From NCBI RefSeq assembly GCF_030285365.1, contig NZ_JASVDS010000002.1:1054001-1118000 (forward strand): a stretch of DNA of 64,000 bases, in the 5' to 3' direction. Origin of the DNA: Roseateles subflavus. Its GTDB lineage: Bacteria > Pseudomonadota > Gammaproteobacteria > Burkholderiales > Burkholderiaceae_C. How positions within the stretch are numbered: the stretch's first letter is position 1; every line of letters starts with the position of its first letter. Below are positions 54,669-64,000 of the stretch, piece by piece. The notes beneath the pieces are model-generated. The model had not been told where the DNA came from, did not search any database, and saw nothing but the letters and a program-made list of their open reading frames with translations. Both the position numbers and the translations under genes were made by a program.

Positions 54669-55610
54669 TCAGCGCAGCGCCTGCTGCAGGGCGTTCGTCA
54701 CCAGGGCGGTGTCGTCCCACATGAGGAAGTGGTAGCCGGCGGCGCTCATGCGCAGGTCCAGCTGCGCCAGGCCCTGGTACTGCCGCTCGAAGAGGGCCCG
54801 GGTGCTGGCCTCGGTGCTGCCCATGCGGGCGTAGGCGGCCCAGGAGCCAAGCACGGTCGTCGGCACCTGGATGCGCGGCAGCTGCGGGCGCAGGTCCTGC
54901 GTCCAGAGCTCGTACATGGCGTTCGCGGTGGTCTTGCGGTCGCTCTGCAGGCCCCACTGCACGATGGTCTCGATGCGCTCCGGGCCGTGTGCCATCGTGG
55001 CAGCCATGGGCGCCAGCTGCGCGCGCAGCTGCTCCGGGGTCGACGGCTGCTGCATGCCGGCGCGCATGGCCTCGGCCATGGGGCGGACGCTGTCCGACGT
55101 GGCGGCCGGGTTCTGGATGCCGGCGAAGAAGGGCAGGCTGTCGACGATGACCAGACGCTTGACCGGCGTGTCGGCTTCGCTGGCCATCATGAGCGCCAGC
55201 GCGCCGCCCAGGCTGTGACCGACGACGGTGGCCCCTTGCGGCGCCTCCCGCCGCAGGAGGGCCATCAGCTGCGCCTTGCTGGTCTCGAGGAACTGCGCCG
55301 AGAAGGCCTCGCTGGCCGGCTGGCCGGCGAACCCGGGCAGCTGGACCATCAGGCAGCGCACGCCGGGCTGCAGGCGCTCGCAGGTCTCGTCCCAGACGCT
55401 GGCGGCGCTGTTGAGGCCGGGGATCATCAGCAGCGGCTTGCCTTCGCCGCGCACCGTGAGGCGCAGGGCTGCCGGCGCGGCCTCCGTGCTCATGGCGGCA
55501 GGGGCGGCGGCCGGCGTCGCGGCTTCGGCCGTGCGGGTGCTCAGGCCGCTCACGAGGCCGGCGACCGTCATGGTGATGCTGATCAGCAGGGGCAGGGACT
55601 TGTTCTTCAT
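54669..55610 (-). CDS. Exported alpha/beta hydrolase
   Basis: 313 residues. A signal peptide (KNKSLPLLISITMTVAGLVS, probable cleavage after AEA) leads to a hydrolase fold. LLMIPGLNSAASVWDETCER is the oxyanion region, GHSLGGALALMM the nucleophile elbow with Ser, and YHFLMWDD near the C-terminus has the catalytic His. It is periplasmic or secreted. The substrate cannot be inferred; the short lid resembles esterase/lactonase relatives, so an effect on acyl-homoserine lactones is possible but unsupported. AAGGAAGGAG precedes ATG 55610. Confidence 0.82.
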   Translation of the reverse strand: MKNKSLPLLISITMTVAGLVSGLSTRTAEAATPAAAPAAMSTEAAPAALRLTVRGEGKPLLMIPGLNSAASVWDETCERLQPGVRCLMVQLPGFAGQPASEAFSAQFLETSKAQLMALLRREAPQGATVVGHSLGGALALMMASEADTPVKRLVIVDSLPFFAGIQNPAATSDSVRPMAEAMRAGMQQPSTPEQLRAQLAPMAATMAHGPERIETIVQWGLQSDRKTTANAMYELWTQDLRPQLPRIQVPTTVLGSWAAYARMGSTEASTRALFERQYQGLAQLDLRMSAAGYHFLMWDDTALVTNALQQALR

Positions 55611-55766
55611 GGTGCGCTCCTTCCTTGGGGGGGTGAGCGCACTGTGCCGCGCAGGCGGCCTGAAGGCCCCGCCCATGCGGCGAATGGCCAGCCGGGCGGA
55701 TCAGTGGCAAGCACGGCCGGCGAATGGCGCCCGGGCCCGGAGCGATCAGCGGGCCGTCGGGCGGAT

Positions 55767-56657
55767 TCAGAGCTCCGTGCGCAGCGCCCACAGCTCGGGG
55801 AAGAGCACCGTGTCCAGCATCTTGCGCAGATAGCTGACGCCCCCCGTGCCCCCCGTGCCGCGCTTGAAGCCGATCACGCGCTCGACGGTCGTCACGTGGC
55901 GGAAGCGCCAGAGCCGGAAGGCATCCTCCATGTCGACCAGCTCCTCGCCCATCTGGTAGAGGTCCCAGTGTGCCTTCGGGTCGCGGTAGACCTGCAGCCA
56001 GGCGGCCTTGACGGCCTCGCTGGCGGCGTAGGGCTGCGTCCAGTCCCGGTCGGTGTGGCTGGTGGGGACGTCGATGCCGCGCCGGGCCATTAGGCGCAGC
56101 ACCTCGTCATAGAGCGAGGGCGCGCGGTAGGCGGCCTCGACGGCCGCCAGCAGATCCGGCCGGTGGGCATGCGGGCGCAGCATCGCGGCGTTCTTGTTGC
56201 CCATCATGAATTCGATCTGGCGGTATTGCCAGCTCTGGAAGCCGCTGCTGTTGGACAGATAGGGCCGGATCGCCGAGTACTCGGGCGGCGTCATGGTGGC
56301 CAGCACGTCCCAGGCATGGACGAGCTGCTCCATCACCCGCGAGACCCGGGCCAGCATCTTGAAGGCCTCGGGCAGGGCGTCCTCGTGCACGCAGCGCACG
56401 GCGGCCTGCAGCTCGTGCAGCATCAGCTTCATCCACAGCTCCGAGGTCTGGTGCTGGACGATGAAGAGCATCTCGTTGTGGTCCGGCGAGAGCGGATGCT
56501 GCGCCGAGAGCACCTGGTCCAGCTGGAGGTAGTCGCCATAGCTCATGTCCTTCGAGAAGTCGAGCTGCGCGCCTTCCTCGCGGACGATGGATTCGCCGGT
56601 GCCGGTCATGGGGCCGGCGCTGTGGGCATCGGGTGTGGGGTGGTGGGGGCAGGTCAT
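55767..56657 (-). CDS. kynA: Tryptophan 2,3-dioxygenase
   Basis: 296 residues. [59 protein letters not shown] and [20 protein letters not shown] are hallmarks of the heme enzyme that opens the indole ring to N-formylkynurenine. ATG 56657 was preferred because it overlaps the kynU stop (ATGA) and the first 35 residues are variable. It is last in the kynB-kynU-kynA operon. Confidence 0.95.
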   Translation of the reverse strand: MTCPHHPTPDAHSAGPMTGTGESIVREEGAQLDFSKDMSYGDYLQLDQVLSAQHPLSPDHNEMLFIVQHQTSELWMKLMLHELQAAVRCVHEDALPEAFKMLARVSRVMEQLVHAWDVLATMTPPEYSAIRPYLSNSSGFQSWQYRQIEFMMGNKNAAMLRPHAHRPDLLAAVEAAYRAPSLYDEVLRLMARRGIDVPTSHTDRDWTQPYAASEAVKAAWLQVYRDPKAHWDLYQMGEELVDMEDAFRLWRFRHVTTVERVIGFKRGTGGTGGVSYLRKMLDTVLFPELWALRTEL

Positions 56658-57976
56658 GTCACGGCCGCTTTCTGGTTGAACTGGGACTGCTTCCATTCGC
56701 CGCTGGCCAGGACCTGGCGCAGGTGCTCGACGGCATCGAAGACCTCGGTGAAGCCGAGGTACAGCGGCGTGAAGCCGAAGCGCAGGATGTGCGGGACCTC
56801 GTCCAGGCGGCTGGGGTCGCCGGCACGGAAGTCGCCGATCACGCCGCGCGCGATCAGGGCCTGGATCACGGCGTAGCCGGCCTCGTGCAGCGGGGCCGCC
56901 AGACTCAGGCAGACCTGGCTGCCGCGGCGGGCGGCGTCACGCGGAGATGCCAGACGCACGCCGAGGTCGCTGAACGCGCCCTGGGCCTTGAGGCCGCAGC
57001 GGGCCTCGACCAGCTCGATGAACAGCTCGGTGAGGGCGATGGACTTCTTGCGCAGCGCGGGCATGCCGCCCATGGGCTCGCTGGCCAGGAAGACGTCGAC
57101 GCCGCACTCCAGCGCCGCCGTGGACAGGATGGCCGGCGTGCCGCAGATGTAGCGGCCGATGCCCGGCGCGGGCGTGTAGTTCGGCGTGAACTGGAAGGGC
57201 GCCGCGTGGCCCAGCCAGCCGGACAGCGGCTGCCAGAACCGGTCCACGTGACGCGGGTGGGCCCAGACGAAGGCCGGCGCGCCCGGGCCGCCGTTGAGGT
57301 ACTTGTAGCCGCAGCCGATCGCGAAGTCGGCATCGGCGCCCTTGAGGTCCACCGGCACGGCCCCGGCGGAGTGGGCCAGATCCCAGATCACCAGGGCGCC
57401 GGCCGCATGGGCGAGCTGCGTGACGCCGGCCATGTCGTGCTTGTAGCCGGTGCGGTAGTTCACCTCGGTGAGCATCAGTACGGCCAGCTCGGCGTTGATC
57501 AGCGCCGGCAGCTCGTCGACGTGGTCGAAGAGCTTCAGCGTGTAGCCCTGCTGCGCGGCCAGACTCTCGGCGATGTAGAGGTCCGTCGGGAAGTTGCTGC
57601 GCTCCGAGAGGATCACGCGGCGTTCCGGCCGGTCCTCGCCCGCGATGCGCAGCGCGGCGGCCAGGACCTTGTAGAGGTTGAGCGAGGTGGAGTCCGCCAC
57701 CGTGACCTCGTCCTCGCCCGCGCCCACGAGCCAGGCGATCTTGTTGCCGATGCGGCGCGGCAGCTCCATCCAGCCGGCGGTGTTCCAGCTCTTGATGAGG
57801 TCGGTGCCCCATTCCTGGCGGATCACCTGCTGCACGCGTGCCTCGGTGGCCGCGGGCAGCACGCCCAGCGAGTTGCCGTCCAGGTAGATCACGCCGGCGG
57901 GCAGCGTGAAGTGCTCGCGCAGGGGGCGCAGGGCGTCGGCCGCGTCGAGGGCCTGGCAGTCTTGTCGTTGCTTCAT
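56654..57976 (-). CDS. kynU: Kynureninase
   Basis: 440 residues, a PLP fold type I enzyme. [40 protein letters not shown] and the PLP Lys in [16 protein letters not shown] mark kynureninase, which splits kynurenine into anthranilate and alanine. The order kynB-kynU-kynA gives a complete route from tryptophan to anthranilate. It lies 13 bp downstream of kynB and overlaps kynA by 4 bp. Confidence 0.95.
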   Translation of the reverse strand: MKQRQDCQALDAADALRPLREHFTLPAGVIYLDGNSLGVLPAATEARVQQVIRQEWGTDLIKSWNTAGWMELPRRIGNKIAWLVGAGEDEVTVADSTSLNLYKVLAAALRIAGEDRPERRVILSERSNFPTDLYIAESLAAQQGYTLKLFDHVDELPALINAELAVLMLTEVNYRTGYKHDMAGVTQLAHAAGALVIWDLAHSAGAVPVDLKGADADFAIGCGYKYLNGGPGAPAFVWAHPRHVDRFWQPLSGWLGHAAPFQFTPNYTPAPGIGRYICGTPAILSTAALECGVDVFLASEPMGGMPALRKKSIALTELFIELVEARCGLKAQGAFSDLGVRLASPRDAARRGSQVCLSLAAPLHEAGYAVIQALIARGVIGDFRAGDPSRLDEVPHILRFGFTPLYLGFTEVFDAVEHLRQVLASGEWKQSQFNQKAAVT

Positions 57977-57989
57977 TCAGGGAGCTCCA

Positions 57990-58613
57990 TCAGAGTTCGC
58001 GCAGCACCGCGCGCACGGGTGAGGCACAGGCGCCGGCCAGCTTCAGCGGCAGGGCCAGCAGTTCGTAGTCGCCCGCCGGGACCTCATCGAGCACGAGGTT
58101 CTCCAGCACGCGCAGGTCGGCGCGCAGCAGCTGCTGGTGGCTGTCCAGGGACTTGCTGCTGGCGGGATCCACGCTGGGGGTGTCCAGGCCGATCAGCCGC
58201 ACGCCGCGTGCGGCCAGCCAGGCCACGGTCTCGGGGGCGTAGGCGGTGAACTCGTCCTTCCAGACGGTGTCCGCCCGCTCGCAGGTGCGAACCAGCACGC
58301 GCGACGGCAGGCCCTCGGCGGCGTGCTCGACGTGCTCGATGCGGATCAGCGGTCCGCAGCCGATGGCATGGATCACGCGGCAGGGGCCGAGGTAGGCGTC
58401 GAGGTCCACCGCGGCGATGTCCGGTGCCTCGTTCGCGTAGTGCAGTGGCGCGTCGGCATGGGCGCCTACGTGCGGCGACATCGTCAGCGCGCTGAGGTTC
58501 ACCGGGCACTGGGGCGACAGCCGCGCCGTCCACTGCAGGCGGTAGGGCTCGTCACCGGGAAAGAGGGGTGCATCCGGGTGCACCAGGGGGGAGATGTCCC
58601 AAAGCTTTTTCAT
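57990..58613 (-). CDS. kynB: Kynurenine formamidase (arylformamidase)
   Basis: 207 residues of the cyclase-like metal-dependent family. SPHVGAHADAPLHYANEAPD provides the zinc-binding His/Asp set, DISPLVHPDAPLFPGDEPYR is the usual N-terminus, and GLDTPSVDPASSKSLDSHQQ matches bacterial KynB. It hydrolyses N-formylkynurenine. ATG 58613 follows GAAGGACGCCC. It is the first gene of the operon and divergent from the anthraniloyl-CoA monooxygenase operon, 214 bp apart. Confidence 0.95.
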   Translation of the reverse strand: MKKLWDISPLVHPDAPLFPGDEPYRLQWTARLSPQCPVNLSALTMSPHVGAHADAPLHYANEAPDIAAVDLDAYLGPCRVIHAIGCGPLIRIEHVEHAAEGLPSRVLVRTCERADTVWKDEFTAYAPETVAWLAARGVRLIGLDTPSVDPASSKSLDSHQQLLRADLRVLENLVLDEVPAGDYELLALPLKLAGACASPVRAVLREL

Positions 58614-58763
58614 GGGCGTCCTTCGTCAACGGCGCGCACCTTAAGGGCCTTTGAAGGGGCGTGGTGTCGGTTAATTCCAACAGGCATCGCGGTGCGTGGC
58701 AACAGGGTCCGGCCAACGCCCCGAACGCGGGAATGTCCGTAGTCTGGCACATCTCAAAACTAA

Positions 58764-58792
58764 TTGACACCTAAACTATCGATGCCTAAAGT
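58764..58792 (+). promoter_or_regulatory. Sigma-70 promoter of the anthraniloyl-CoA operon
   Basis: A perfect TTGACA (58764-58769), a 17-bp spacer and TAAAGT (58787-58792) lie 35 bp before the monooxygenase start. CCTAAA occurs at 58770-58775 and again at 58785-58790, inside the spacer and against the -10, a plausible binding site for the MarR regulator encoded in the operon. Confidence 0.7.
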
Positions 58793-58827
58793 GCGTCGCA
58801 GACCAGCTGGAAAGGCGAGGGAAGATC

Positions 58828-61182
58828 ATGCGCATCACCTGCATCGGCGGCGGCCCCGCGGGCCTCTATTTCGCGCTCCTGATGAAGAAGCAGAACCCCG
58901 CCCACCAGGTGCGGGTGCTCGAGCGCAACAAGCCCGGTGACACCTTCGGCTGGGGCGTGGTCTTCTCGGACCAGACGCTGGCCGCGCTGCGCGAGGCCGA
59001 TGCCCCGACGGCCGAGGCGATCCTCACCGCCTTCAACCACTGGGACGACATCGACGTCCACATCAACGGTCGCACGATGCGCTCCAGCGGCCACGGCTTC
59101 TGCGGCATCGGCCGCAAGAAGCTGCTGAACATCCTGCAGGCGCGCTGCGAGCAGCTGGGTGTGGAGCTGGTCTACGAGCACGACCAGCCGGACGACGCAG
59201 GCGTTGACGCTGATCTCATCATCGCCAGCGACGGCCTCAACAGCCGCATCCGCAGCAAGTACGCCGCCACCTACCAGCCGGACATCGACCTGCGCCAGTG
59301 CCGCTTCGTGTGGCTCGGCACCGAGAAGCTGTTCGACGCCTTCACCTTCGATTTCCAGAAGACCGAGTGGGGCTGGTTCCAGGCCCATGCCTATCAGTTC
59401 GACGGCACGCACAGCACCTTCATCGTCGAGGCGCCCGACGCCGTCTGGCAGGCCGCGGGCCTGGACCAGATGGAGAAGGAGACCGGCATCGCCTTCTGCG
59501 AGCGGCTCTTTGCGAAGGTGCTGGACGGCAAGCCGCTGATCTCCAACGCCTCGCACCTGCGCGGCTCGGCGCAGTGGATCCGCTTCCCGCGGGTGGTCTG
59601 CCGGACCTGGGTGCATCGCCGCGAGGACGGCGTGCCGGTCGTGCTGATGGGCGATGCCGCGCACACGGCGCACTTCTCCATCGGCTCGGGCACCAAGCTG
59701 GCCCTGGAGGATGCGATTGCACTGGCCCGCGACATTGGCGAGGCCAAGGGCGATCTGTCGCGGGCGCTGGAGGCCTACCAGGCCAGCCGCTCCATCGAGG
59801 TCCTGCGCATCCAGAACGCGGCGCGCAACAGCACCGAATGGTTCGAGAACATCGAACGCCATGCGCAGCTCCCGCCCGAGCAGTTCGCCTACTCCCTGCT
59901 CACCCGCTCGCAGCGCATCTCGCACGAGAACCTGCGCCTGCGGGACGCGCGCTATGTCGGCGGCTACGAGGCCTGGCTGGCCGCGCGCGCGGGTCTGCCG
60001 CAGACCCCGGTGCCGCCGATGTTCACGCCCTTCACCTTGCGCGGGCTCACGCTGAAGAACCGCGTGGTCGTCTCGCCGATGGCGCAGTACCGCTGCACCG
60101 ACGGCCTGCCGGGCGATCACCACCTGGTGCACCTGGGCGCCCGCGCCATGGGCGGCGCCGGCCTCGTGTTCGCCGAGATGACGGCCCCGAGCCCCGACGG
60201 CCGCATCACGCCCGGCTGCCCGGGCCTTTACACCGACCAGCAGCAGCACGCCTGGGCGCGCATCGTCGACTTCATTCATGCCAGCAGCAGTGCCAAGGTG
60301 GCGCTGCAGCTGGGCCATGCCGGCGCGAAGGGCGCGACGCGCCGGGCCTGGGAAGGCATCGACCAGCCGCTGCAGGAGGGCGCGTGGCCGCTGATCTCGG
60401 CCTCACCGCAGCAGTACCTGGACGGCGTCAGCGCGTGGTCCCGCGCCATGACGCGTGAGGACATGGACCGCGTCCGCGACGACTTCATCGCCGCCGCCCG
60501 CCGCGCCGCGGCCGCCGGATTCGACTGGCTCGAGCTGCACTGCGCGCACGGCTATCTGCTGTCCAGCTTCATCTCGCCGCTGACCAATCACCGCGACGAC
60601 GCCTACGGCGGCTCGCTGGAGAACCGCCTGCGCTTCCCGCTCGAGGTCTTCACCGCGCTGCGCGAGGTGTGGCCGCAGGAGCGCCCGCTGTCTGTGCGGA
60701 TCTCGGCCCATGACTGGGTCGATGGTGGCATCACGCCGGAGGACGCCGTGCAGGTCGCCGCCGCGTTCAAGGCGGCGGGCGCCGACCTGATCGACGTCTC
60801 GTCGGGCCAGGTCAGCAAGGCCGAGAAGCCGGTCTACGGCCGCATGTGGCAGACGCCCTTCTCGGAAAGCATCCGCAACCGCGTGGGCATTGCCACCATC
60901 GCGGTGGGCGCCATCAGCGAGGCGGACCACGTCAACAGCATCATCGCCGCCGGCCGCGCCGACCTCTGCGCCGTGGCTCGACCGCATCTCGCCAACCCGG
61001 CCTGGACCCTGCACGAGGCCGCGAAGATCGGCTACGTGGCCGGCCCGGGGCTGGAGTGGCCCCAGCCCTATCTCTCGGGCAAGGGGCAGCTCGAGAAGGA
61101 GTACGAGCGCCAGCGTGCCCAGGCCGCGCAGGGTGCCGGCTTGTCGGCGCTGGAGCAGGCGAACCGGGCGATGGGGGTCTGA
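58828..61182 (+). CDS. 2-aminobenzoyl-CoA (anthraniloyl-CoA) monooxygenase/reductase
   Basis: 784 residues, a natural fusion. The N-terminal flavoprotein monooxygenase (1 to about 395) has [19 protein letters not shown] and [20 protein letters not shown]. The C-terminal old-yellow-enzyme-like domain (from about 405) has [30 protein letters not shown] and [20 protein letters not shown]. This matches the Azoarcus-type enzyme that monooxygenates and reduces anthraniloyl-CoA. A salicylyl-CoA hydroxylase fusion is an alternative, but adjacent kyn genes favour anthranilate. The CoA ligase needed first is not in the window. Confidence 0.88.
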   Translation: MRITCIGGGPAGLYFALLMKKQNPAHQVRVLERNKPGDTFGWGVVFSDQTLAALREADAPTAEAILTAFNHWDDIDVHINGRTMRSSGHGFCGIGRKKLLNILQARCEQLGVELVYEHDQPDDAGVDADLIIASDGLNSRIRSKYAATYQPDIDLRQCRFVWLGTEKLFDAFTFDFQKTEWGWFQAHAYQFDGTHSTFIVEAPDAVWQAAGLDQMEKETGIAFCERLFAKVLDGKPLISNASHLRGSAQWIRFPRVVCRTWVHRREDGVPVVLMGDAAHTAHFSIGSGTKLALEDAIALARDIGEAKGDLSRALEAYQASRSIEVLRIQNAARNSTEWFENIERHAQLPPEQFAYSLLTRSQRISHENLRLRDARYVGGYEAWLAARAGLPQTPVPPMFTPFTLRGLTLKNRVVVSPMAQYRCTDGLPGDHHLVHLGARAMGGAGLVFAEMTAPSPDGRITPGCPGLYTDQQQHAWARIVDFIHASSSAKVALQLGHAGAKGATRRAWEGIDQPLQEGAWPLISASPQQYLDGVSAWSRAMTREDMDRVRDDFIAAARRAAAAGFDWLELHCAHGYLLSSFISPLTNHRDDAYGGSLENRLRFPLEVFTALREVWPQERPLSVRISAHDWVDGGITPEDAVQVAAAFKAAGADLIDVSSGQVSKAEKPVYGRMWQTPFSESIRNRVGIATIAVGAISEADHVNSIIAAGRADLCAVARPHLANPAWTLHEAAKIGYVAGPGLEWPQPYLSGKGQLEKEYERQRAQAAQGAGLSALEQANRAMGV

Positions 61183-61988
61183 TGATGGCCCACGCTCCGT
61201 CCGTGTCTGCTGACCTGCGGGACCGCCATGCCGTCGTCACGGGCGGCGGCAGCGGCATCGGCCTTGCCGTGGCGCGGCAGCTCCTGGCCGCAGGCGCCCG
61301 CGTCACGCTCATGGGCCGGGATGGCGATCGCCTCGCCCGTGCCGCGCAAGACCTGACCCCGCACGGGCTGGAGCGCCTGCAATGCCAGGCGTGCGATGTG
61401 GGAGACGAGGCCAGCGTCCAGGCCGCCTTTGCCCGTGCGGTCGAGGGGCTGGGGGCGGTGGACATTCTCGTCAACAACGCCGGCCAGGTGGAGACCGCGC
61501 CGCTCACGCGCACGAGTCTCGCGCAGTTCCAGCAGATGCTGCAGGTCAACCTCACGGGCACCTTTCTGTGCAGCCGCGAGGTGTTGCCGGGCATGCTGGC
61601 CGCGCGCCAGGGACGCATCATCAACGTGGCCAGCACCGCGGCGCTGAAGGGCTATGCCTATGTGGCGGCCTACTGCGCGGCCAAGCACGGCGTGCTGGGT
61701 CTCACGCGGGCGATGGCGGCAGAGGTGGCGCGCAAGGGTGTCACGGTCAACGCCGTCTGCCCGGGCTACACCGAGACGGAGATCGTCCAGCGGGCCATCG
61801 AGACCATCACCGCCAAGACCGGCCGCAGCGCCGACGAGGCCCGTGCGGAGCTGGCCGCGGCCAATCCGCAGGGGCGTCTGATCCAGCCGGAGGAGGTCGC
61901 CCTCCAGGTGCTGATGCTCGCCAGCCCGCTGGCGGCCGGCATCAACGGGCAGGCCCTGGCCATCGACGGCGGCGAGTGTGTGACATGA
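61182..61988 (+). CDS. SDR family dehydrogenase of the anthraniloyl-CoA operon
   Basis: 268 residues. The Rossmann motif is VVTGGGSGIGLAVAR, then LVNNAGQVETAPLT, the catalytic Ser in NVASTAALKG and YxxxK in YCAAKHGVLGL. The C-terminal [16 protein letters not shown] is standard. It probably oxidises a 3-hydroxyacyl-CoA in the beta-oxidation-like steps after ring reduction. The first ATG overlaps the preceding stop by one base; a second ATG follows directly. Confidence 0.85.
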   Translation: MMAHAPSVSADLRDRHAVVTGGGSGIGLAVARQLLAAGARVTLMGRDGDRLARAAQDLTPHGLERLQCQACDVGDEASVQAAFARAVEGLGAVDILVNNAGQVETAPLTRTSLAQFQQMLQVNLTGTFLCSREVLPGMLAARQGRIINVASTAALKGYAYVAAYCAAKHGVLGLTRAMAAEVARKGVTVNAVCPGYTETEIVQRAIETITAKTGRSADEARAELAAANPQGRLIQPEEVALQVLMLASPLAAGINGQALAIDGGECVT

Positions 61989-62599
61989 GCCGCCAGCCCC
62001 TGCCCACGACCGAGCCGCTGGCGCCCGAAGCCGACGAAGCGCTGCCGCTGGGGCCCGACCTGGAGTCCCGCGTGGTGGACGACGATCATCAGGCGCTCAA
62101 GCTGTGGCTGCGCCTGCTCGCCTGCACGACGCGCGTCGAGGACCAGATCCGCAACCGCCTGCGCCAGCAGTTCGACACCACCCTGCCGCGCTTTGACCTG
62201 CTGGCCCAGCTCGAGCGCCATCCCGAGGGCCTGAGCATGCGCGAGCTGTCGCAGCGGCTGATGGTGACGGGCGGCAACGTGACGGGCGTGGTCGACCAGC
62301 TGGAGGCCGAATCCCTGGTACAACGCCAGCCCCACGCCAGCGACCGACGCTCCTTCACCGTGACCCTGACGCCCGCCGGCCGGCGCCTCTTCCGCCGCAT
62401 GGCCGCCACGCACGAGGCCTGGGTGGTGGAGCTGCTGGGCGGCTGGACGGCGGCACAGAAGAGCGAGGTCTACGGCCTGCTGGCGCATCTCAAGCTGCAT
62501 CTGGCGGGCCTTGAATCCGGCCGCACGCCGCCCCGGTCCTCGAAGCCGGGCAAGGCTGGCAAGTCACCCGCGACACCGCGTCGCAAAGGAAGTCCATGA
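61985..62599 (+). CDS. MarR family transcriptional regulator
   Basis: 204 residues. The winged helix spans [40 protein letters not shown] and the wing [20 protein letters not shown]. The N-terminal 30 and C-terminal 30 residues (Lys/Pro-rich tail) extend beyond the usual 140-residue core. It overlaps the genes on both sides by 4 bp, so it is co-expressed with the pathway it probably controls, with an aromatic CoA thioester as likely ligand (inference from BadR/HcaR-type relatives). Confidence 0.87.
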   Translation: MSRQPLPTTEPLAPEADEALPLGPDLESRVVDDDHQALKLWLRLLACTTRVEDQIRNRLRQQFDTTLPRFDLLAQLERHPEGLSMRELSQRLMVTGGNVTGVVDQLEAESLVQRQPHASDRRSFTVTLTPAGRRLFRRMAATHEAWVVELLGGWTAAQKSEVYGLLAHLKLHLAGLESGRTPPRSSKPGKAGKSPATPRRKGSP

Positions 62600-63447
62600 G
62601 CAAACCCATCAGCCCCCATCTCGCCAACGGCAACAGGATCAGCCTGGCCGGCTTCGCGCCTCAGCACTTCCGCTGGGAGCAGCGCGGGGCGGTCGGCCTG
62701 GTCACGCTGAACCGGCCCGATCGCAAGAACCCGCTGACCTTCGACTCCTATGCCGAGCTGCGGGACCTGTTCCGCAACCTGAGCTATGTCGAGGAGATCA
62801 AGGCCATCGTGGTGCAGGGCGCGGGGGAGAACTTCTGCTCCGGCGGCGACGTGCACGAGATCATCGGCCCGCTCACGCAGATGAGCATGCCGGACCTGCT
62901 GGCCTTCACGCGCATGACAGGCGACCTCGTCAAGGCCATGCGCGCCTGCCCGCAGCCGGTGTTCGCGGCGATCGACGGCGTGTGTGCCGGTGCCGGCGCG
63001 ATCATGGCGATGGCCTCCGATCTGCGGGTGGCCACGGCCCGTTCCAAGACCGCCTTCCTGTTCACGCGCGTCGGCCTGGCCGGCTGCGACATGGGCGCCT
63101 GCGCGATCCTGCCGCGCATCGTGGGCCAGGGGCGGGCGTCCGATCTGCTGTACAGCGGCCGTTCGCTCGGCGGCGAGGAAGGCCTGCAATGGGGCTTCCA
63201 CAACCGCCTCGCCGCGCCGGACGAGCTGCTCGAGACGACGATGGCATGGGCCGCCGAGATCGCCACCGGCCCGAGCTTCGGCCACGCGATGACCAAGCGC
63301 ATGCTGCACCAGGAATGGAGCATGGGCGTGGACGAGGCCATTGAGTCGGAGGCCCAGGCGCAGGCGATCTGCATGATGACGCAGGACTTCCATCGCGCCT
63401 ATCACGCCTTCGTGGCCAAGCAGCGCCCCGTCTTTGAAGGGGATTAG
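62596..63447 (+). CDS. Enoyl-CoA hydratase/isomerase family protein
   Basis: 283 residues of the crotonase fold. [20 protein letters not shown], the oxyanion segment [12 protein letters not shown] and [20 protein letters not shown] are present. The position of the second catalytic Glu ([17 protein letters not shown]) is altered, with Asp/Cys where many hydratases have Glu, so it may be an isomerase or hydrolase variant. It is part of the anthraniloyl-CoA operon and overlaps marR by 4 bp. Confidence 0.85.
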   Translation: MSKPISPHLANGNRISLAGFAPQHFRWEQRGAVGLVTLNRPDRKNPLTFDSYAELRDLFRNLSYVEEIKAIVVQGAGENFCSGGDVHEIIGPLTQMSMPDLLAFTRMTGDLVKAMRACPQPVFAAIDGVCAGAGAIMAMASDLRVATARSKTAFLFTRVGLAGCDMGACAILPRIVGQGRASDLLYSGRSLGGEEGLQWGFHNRLAAPDELLETTMAWAAEIATGPSFGHAMTKRMLHQEWSMGVDEAIESEAQAQAICMMTQDFHRAYHAFVAKQRPVFEGD

Positions 63448-63448
63448 G

Positions 63449-63525
63449 ACCACCCCCTACCGGCTTCGCCGGCCCCCTCAAGGGGGCGAGACCAGAGGAC
63501 CGGCGGAGCCGGATCCTCGGTCTCC
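63449..63525. repeat. REP-like intergenic repeat with nested hairpins
   Basis: CCGGCTTCGCCGG (63460-63472) and CCCCCTCAAGGGGG just after it form two hairpins, followed by a longer imperfect inverted repeat from GAGACCAGAGGACCGGC to GCCGGATCCTCGGTCTC. The CCGGCTTCGCCGGCCCCCTC pattern is one I recall as dispersed between genes in Burkholderiales. It may stabilise or end the upstream transcript. Confidence 0.65.
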
Positions 63526-63558
63526 ACGCGGTAATTAGTGGACTGCAAAGGATGAGTG

Positions 63559-64000
63559 ATGAATGAGGATCACGCGGCGTTGAGGCATCTGGCCTGGCCC
63601 TTTTTCGAGGAGCGCCATCGGGAACTCGCCCATGGGCTGGAAGCCTGGTGCACCGAGCATCTGCACGCGGGGCACGGGGCGGATGTGGACGCCGAATGCC
63701 GGGCGCTGGTGAAGGCGCTGGGGCAGGGCGGCTGGCTGCGGCATGCGGTCGCAGGCCAGGCGCTGGGCGGGGCGGCGGAGGTGATCGATACGCGGTCCAT
63801 CTGCCTGCTGCGCGAGACGCTGGCGCGGCACCACGGGCTTGCCGACTTCGCGTTCGCGATGCAAGGCCTGGGCAGCGGGGCGATCTCGCTGGCGGGGACG
63901 GACGCGCAGCGGGCGCGCTACCTGCCGCGGGTGGCCGCGGGCGAGGCGCTGGCTGCGTTCGCGCTGTCCGAGCCCGAGGCCGGCTCCGACGTCGCGGCGA
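63559..64000 (+). CDS. Acyl-CoA dehydrogenase family protein (3' end outside window)
   Basis: 147 codons are visible from ATG 63559, which follows AAGGATGAGTG, with no stop before the window ends. The translation starts [20 protein letters not shown] and reaches [14 protein letters not shown], the FAD/substrate-binding motif of acyl-CoA dehydrogenases. It continues the anthraniloyl-CoA operon after a REP-like spacer and is probably the dehydrogenase of the beta-oxidation-like branch. Confidence 0.82.
   Translation, partial: MNEDHAALRHLAWPFFEERHRELAHGLEAWCTEHLHAGHGADVDAECRALVKALGQGGWLRHAVAGQALGGAAEVIDTRSICLLRETLARHHGLADFAFAMQGLGSGAISLAGTDAQRARYLPRVAAGEALAAFALSEPEAGSDVAA

Noticed and set aside
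54669-55610. The exported alpha/beta hydrolase as a quorum-quenching lactonase
   Set aside because: It has the generic GHSLGG fold but nothing specific to lactonases, and it is 24 kb from the quorum-sensing locus.

Overview
The window reads as chromosomal DNA of a high-G+C betaproteobacterium of the order Burkholderiales, probably a Roseateles/Mitsuaria/Rubrivivax-type organism. The grounds are the gene order greB-spoT-rpoZ-gmk ... yicC-kinase-phosphatase-rph-rdgB-hemW, a cheR-cheD-cheB cluster, fkpB-ispH, serS next to tRNA-Ser, and an aerobic anthraniloyl-CoA cluster beside kynurenine genes. Genus is an inference. No ribosomal RNA, CRISPR array, transposase or phage gene is visible.

Layout. 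1-1.3 kb: the 3' end of a HemY-like gene and two identical tRNA-Arg(ACG) genes. 1.2-3.7 kb: an orphan Imm21-like immunity gene, a CaiB/BaiF family gene and greB. 3.8-7.1 kb: spoT, rpoZ and gmk. 7.1-31.7 kb: accessory DNA lying between gmk and yicC, which in related genomes are usually neighbours. This block has two halves. The left half (7.5-18.0 kb) is an amide-utilisation locus: porin, two amidase-signature hydrolases, a urea/amide-type ABC transporter, an AA_synth family protein and a GntR regulator. The right half (18.0-31.4 kb) is all on the minus strand. It is a quorum-sensing locus (luxI, luxR, an acyl-CoA dehydrogenase) joined to a biosynthetic operon: acyl carrier protein, four divergent KAS III-like proteins, MATE exporter, AMP-forming ligase, PLP decarboxylase, acyl-CoA-dehydrogenase-like protein and GNAT acyltransferase.

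Two lux-box-like dyads with nearly the same spacing to a -10 candidate sit before luxI (19904-19923) and before the biosynthetic operon (31354-31373). This suggests one autoinducer circuit that switches on production and export of an undescribed small molecule. I regard this as the most interesting part of the window.

31.7-64 kb is mostly conserved chromosome: yicC, a Ser/Thr kinase and PP2C phosphatase, rph, rdgB, hemW; chemotaxis adaptation genes with an EAL-CBS-GGDEF protein; a diguanylate cyclase with a FlhG-like ATPase and a truncated globin; a TonB-like protein; smr, radC, fkpB-ispH, serS and tRNA-Ser(CGA); a LytS/LytTR two-component pair; an aminopeptidase P; an alpha/beta hydrolase. 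The right end holds kynB-kynU-kynA (tryptophan to anthranilate) divergent from an anthraniloyl-CoA monooxygenase operon (monooxygenase/reductase, SDR, MarR, enoyl-CoA hydratase, partial acyl-CoA dehydrogenase). Together these could carry tryptophan to central metabolism through CoA thioesters.
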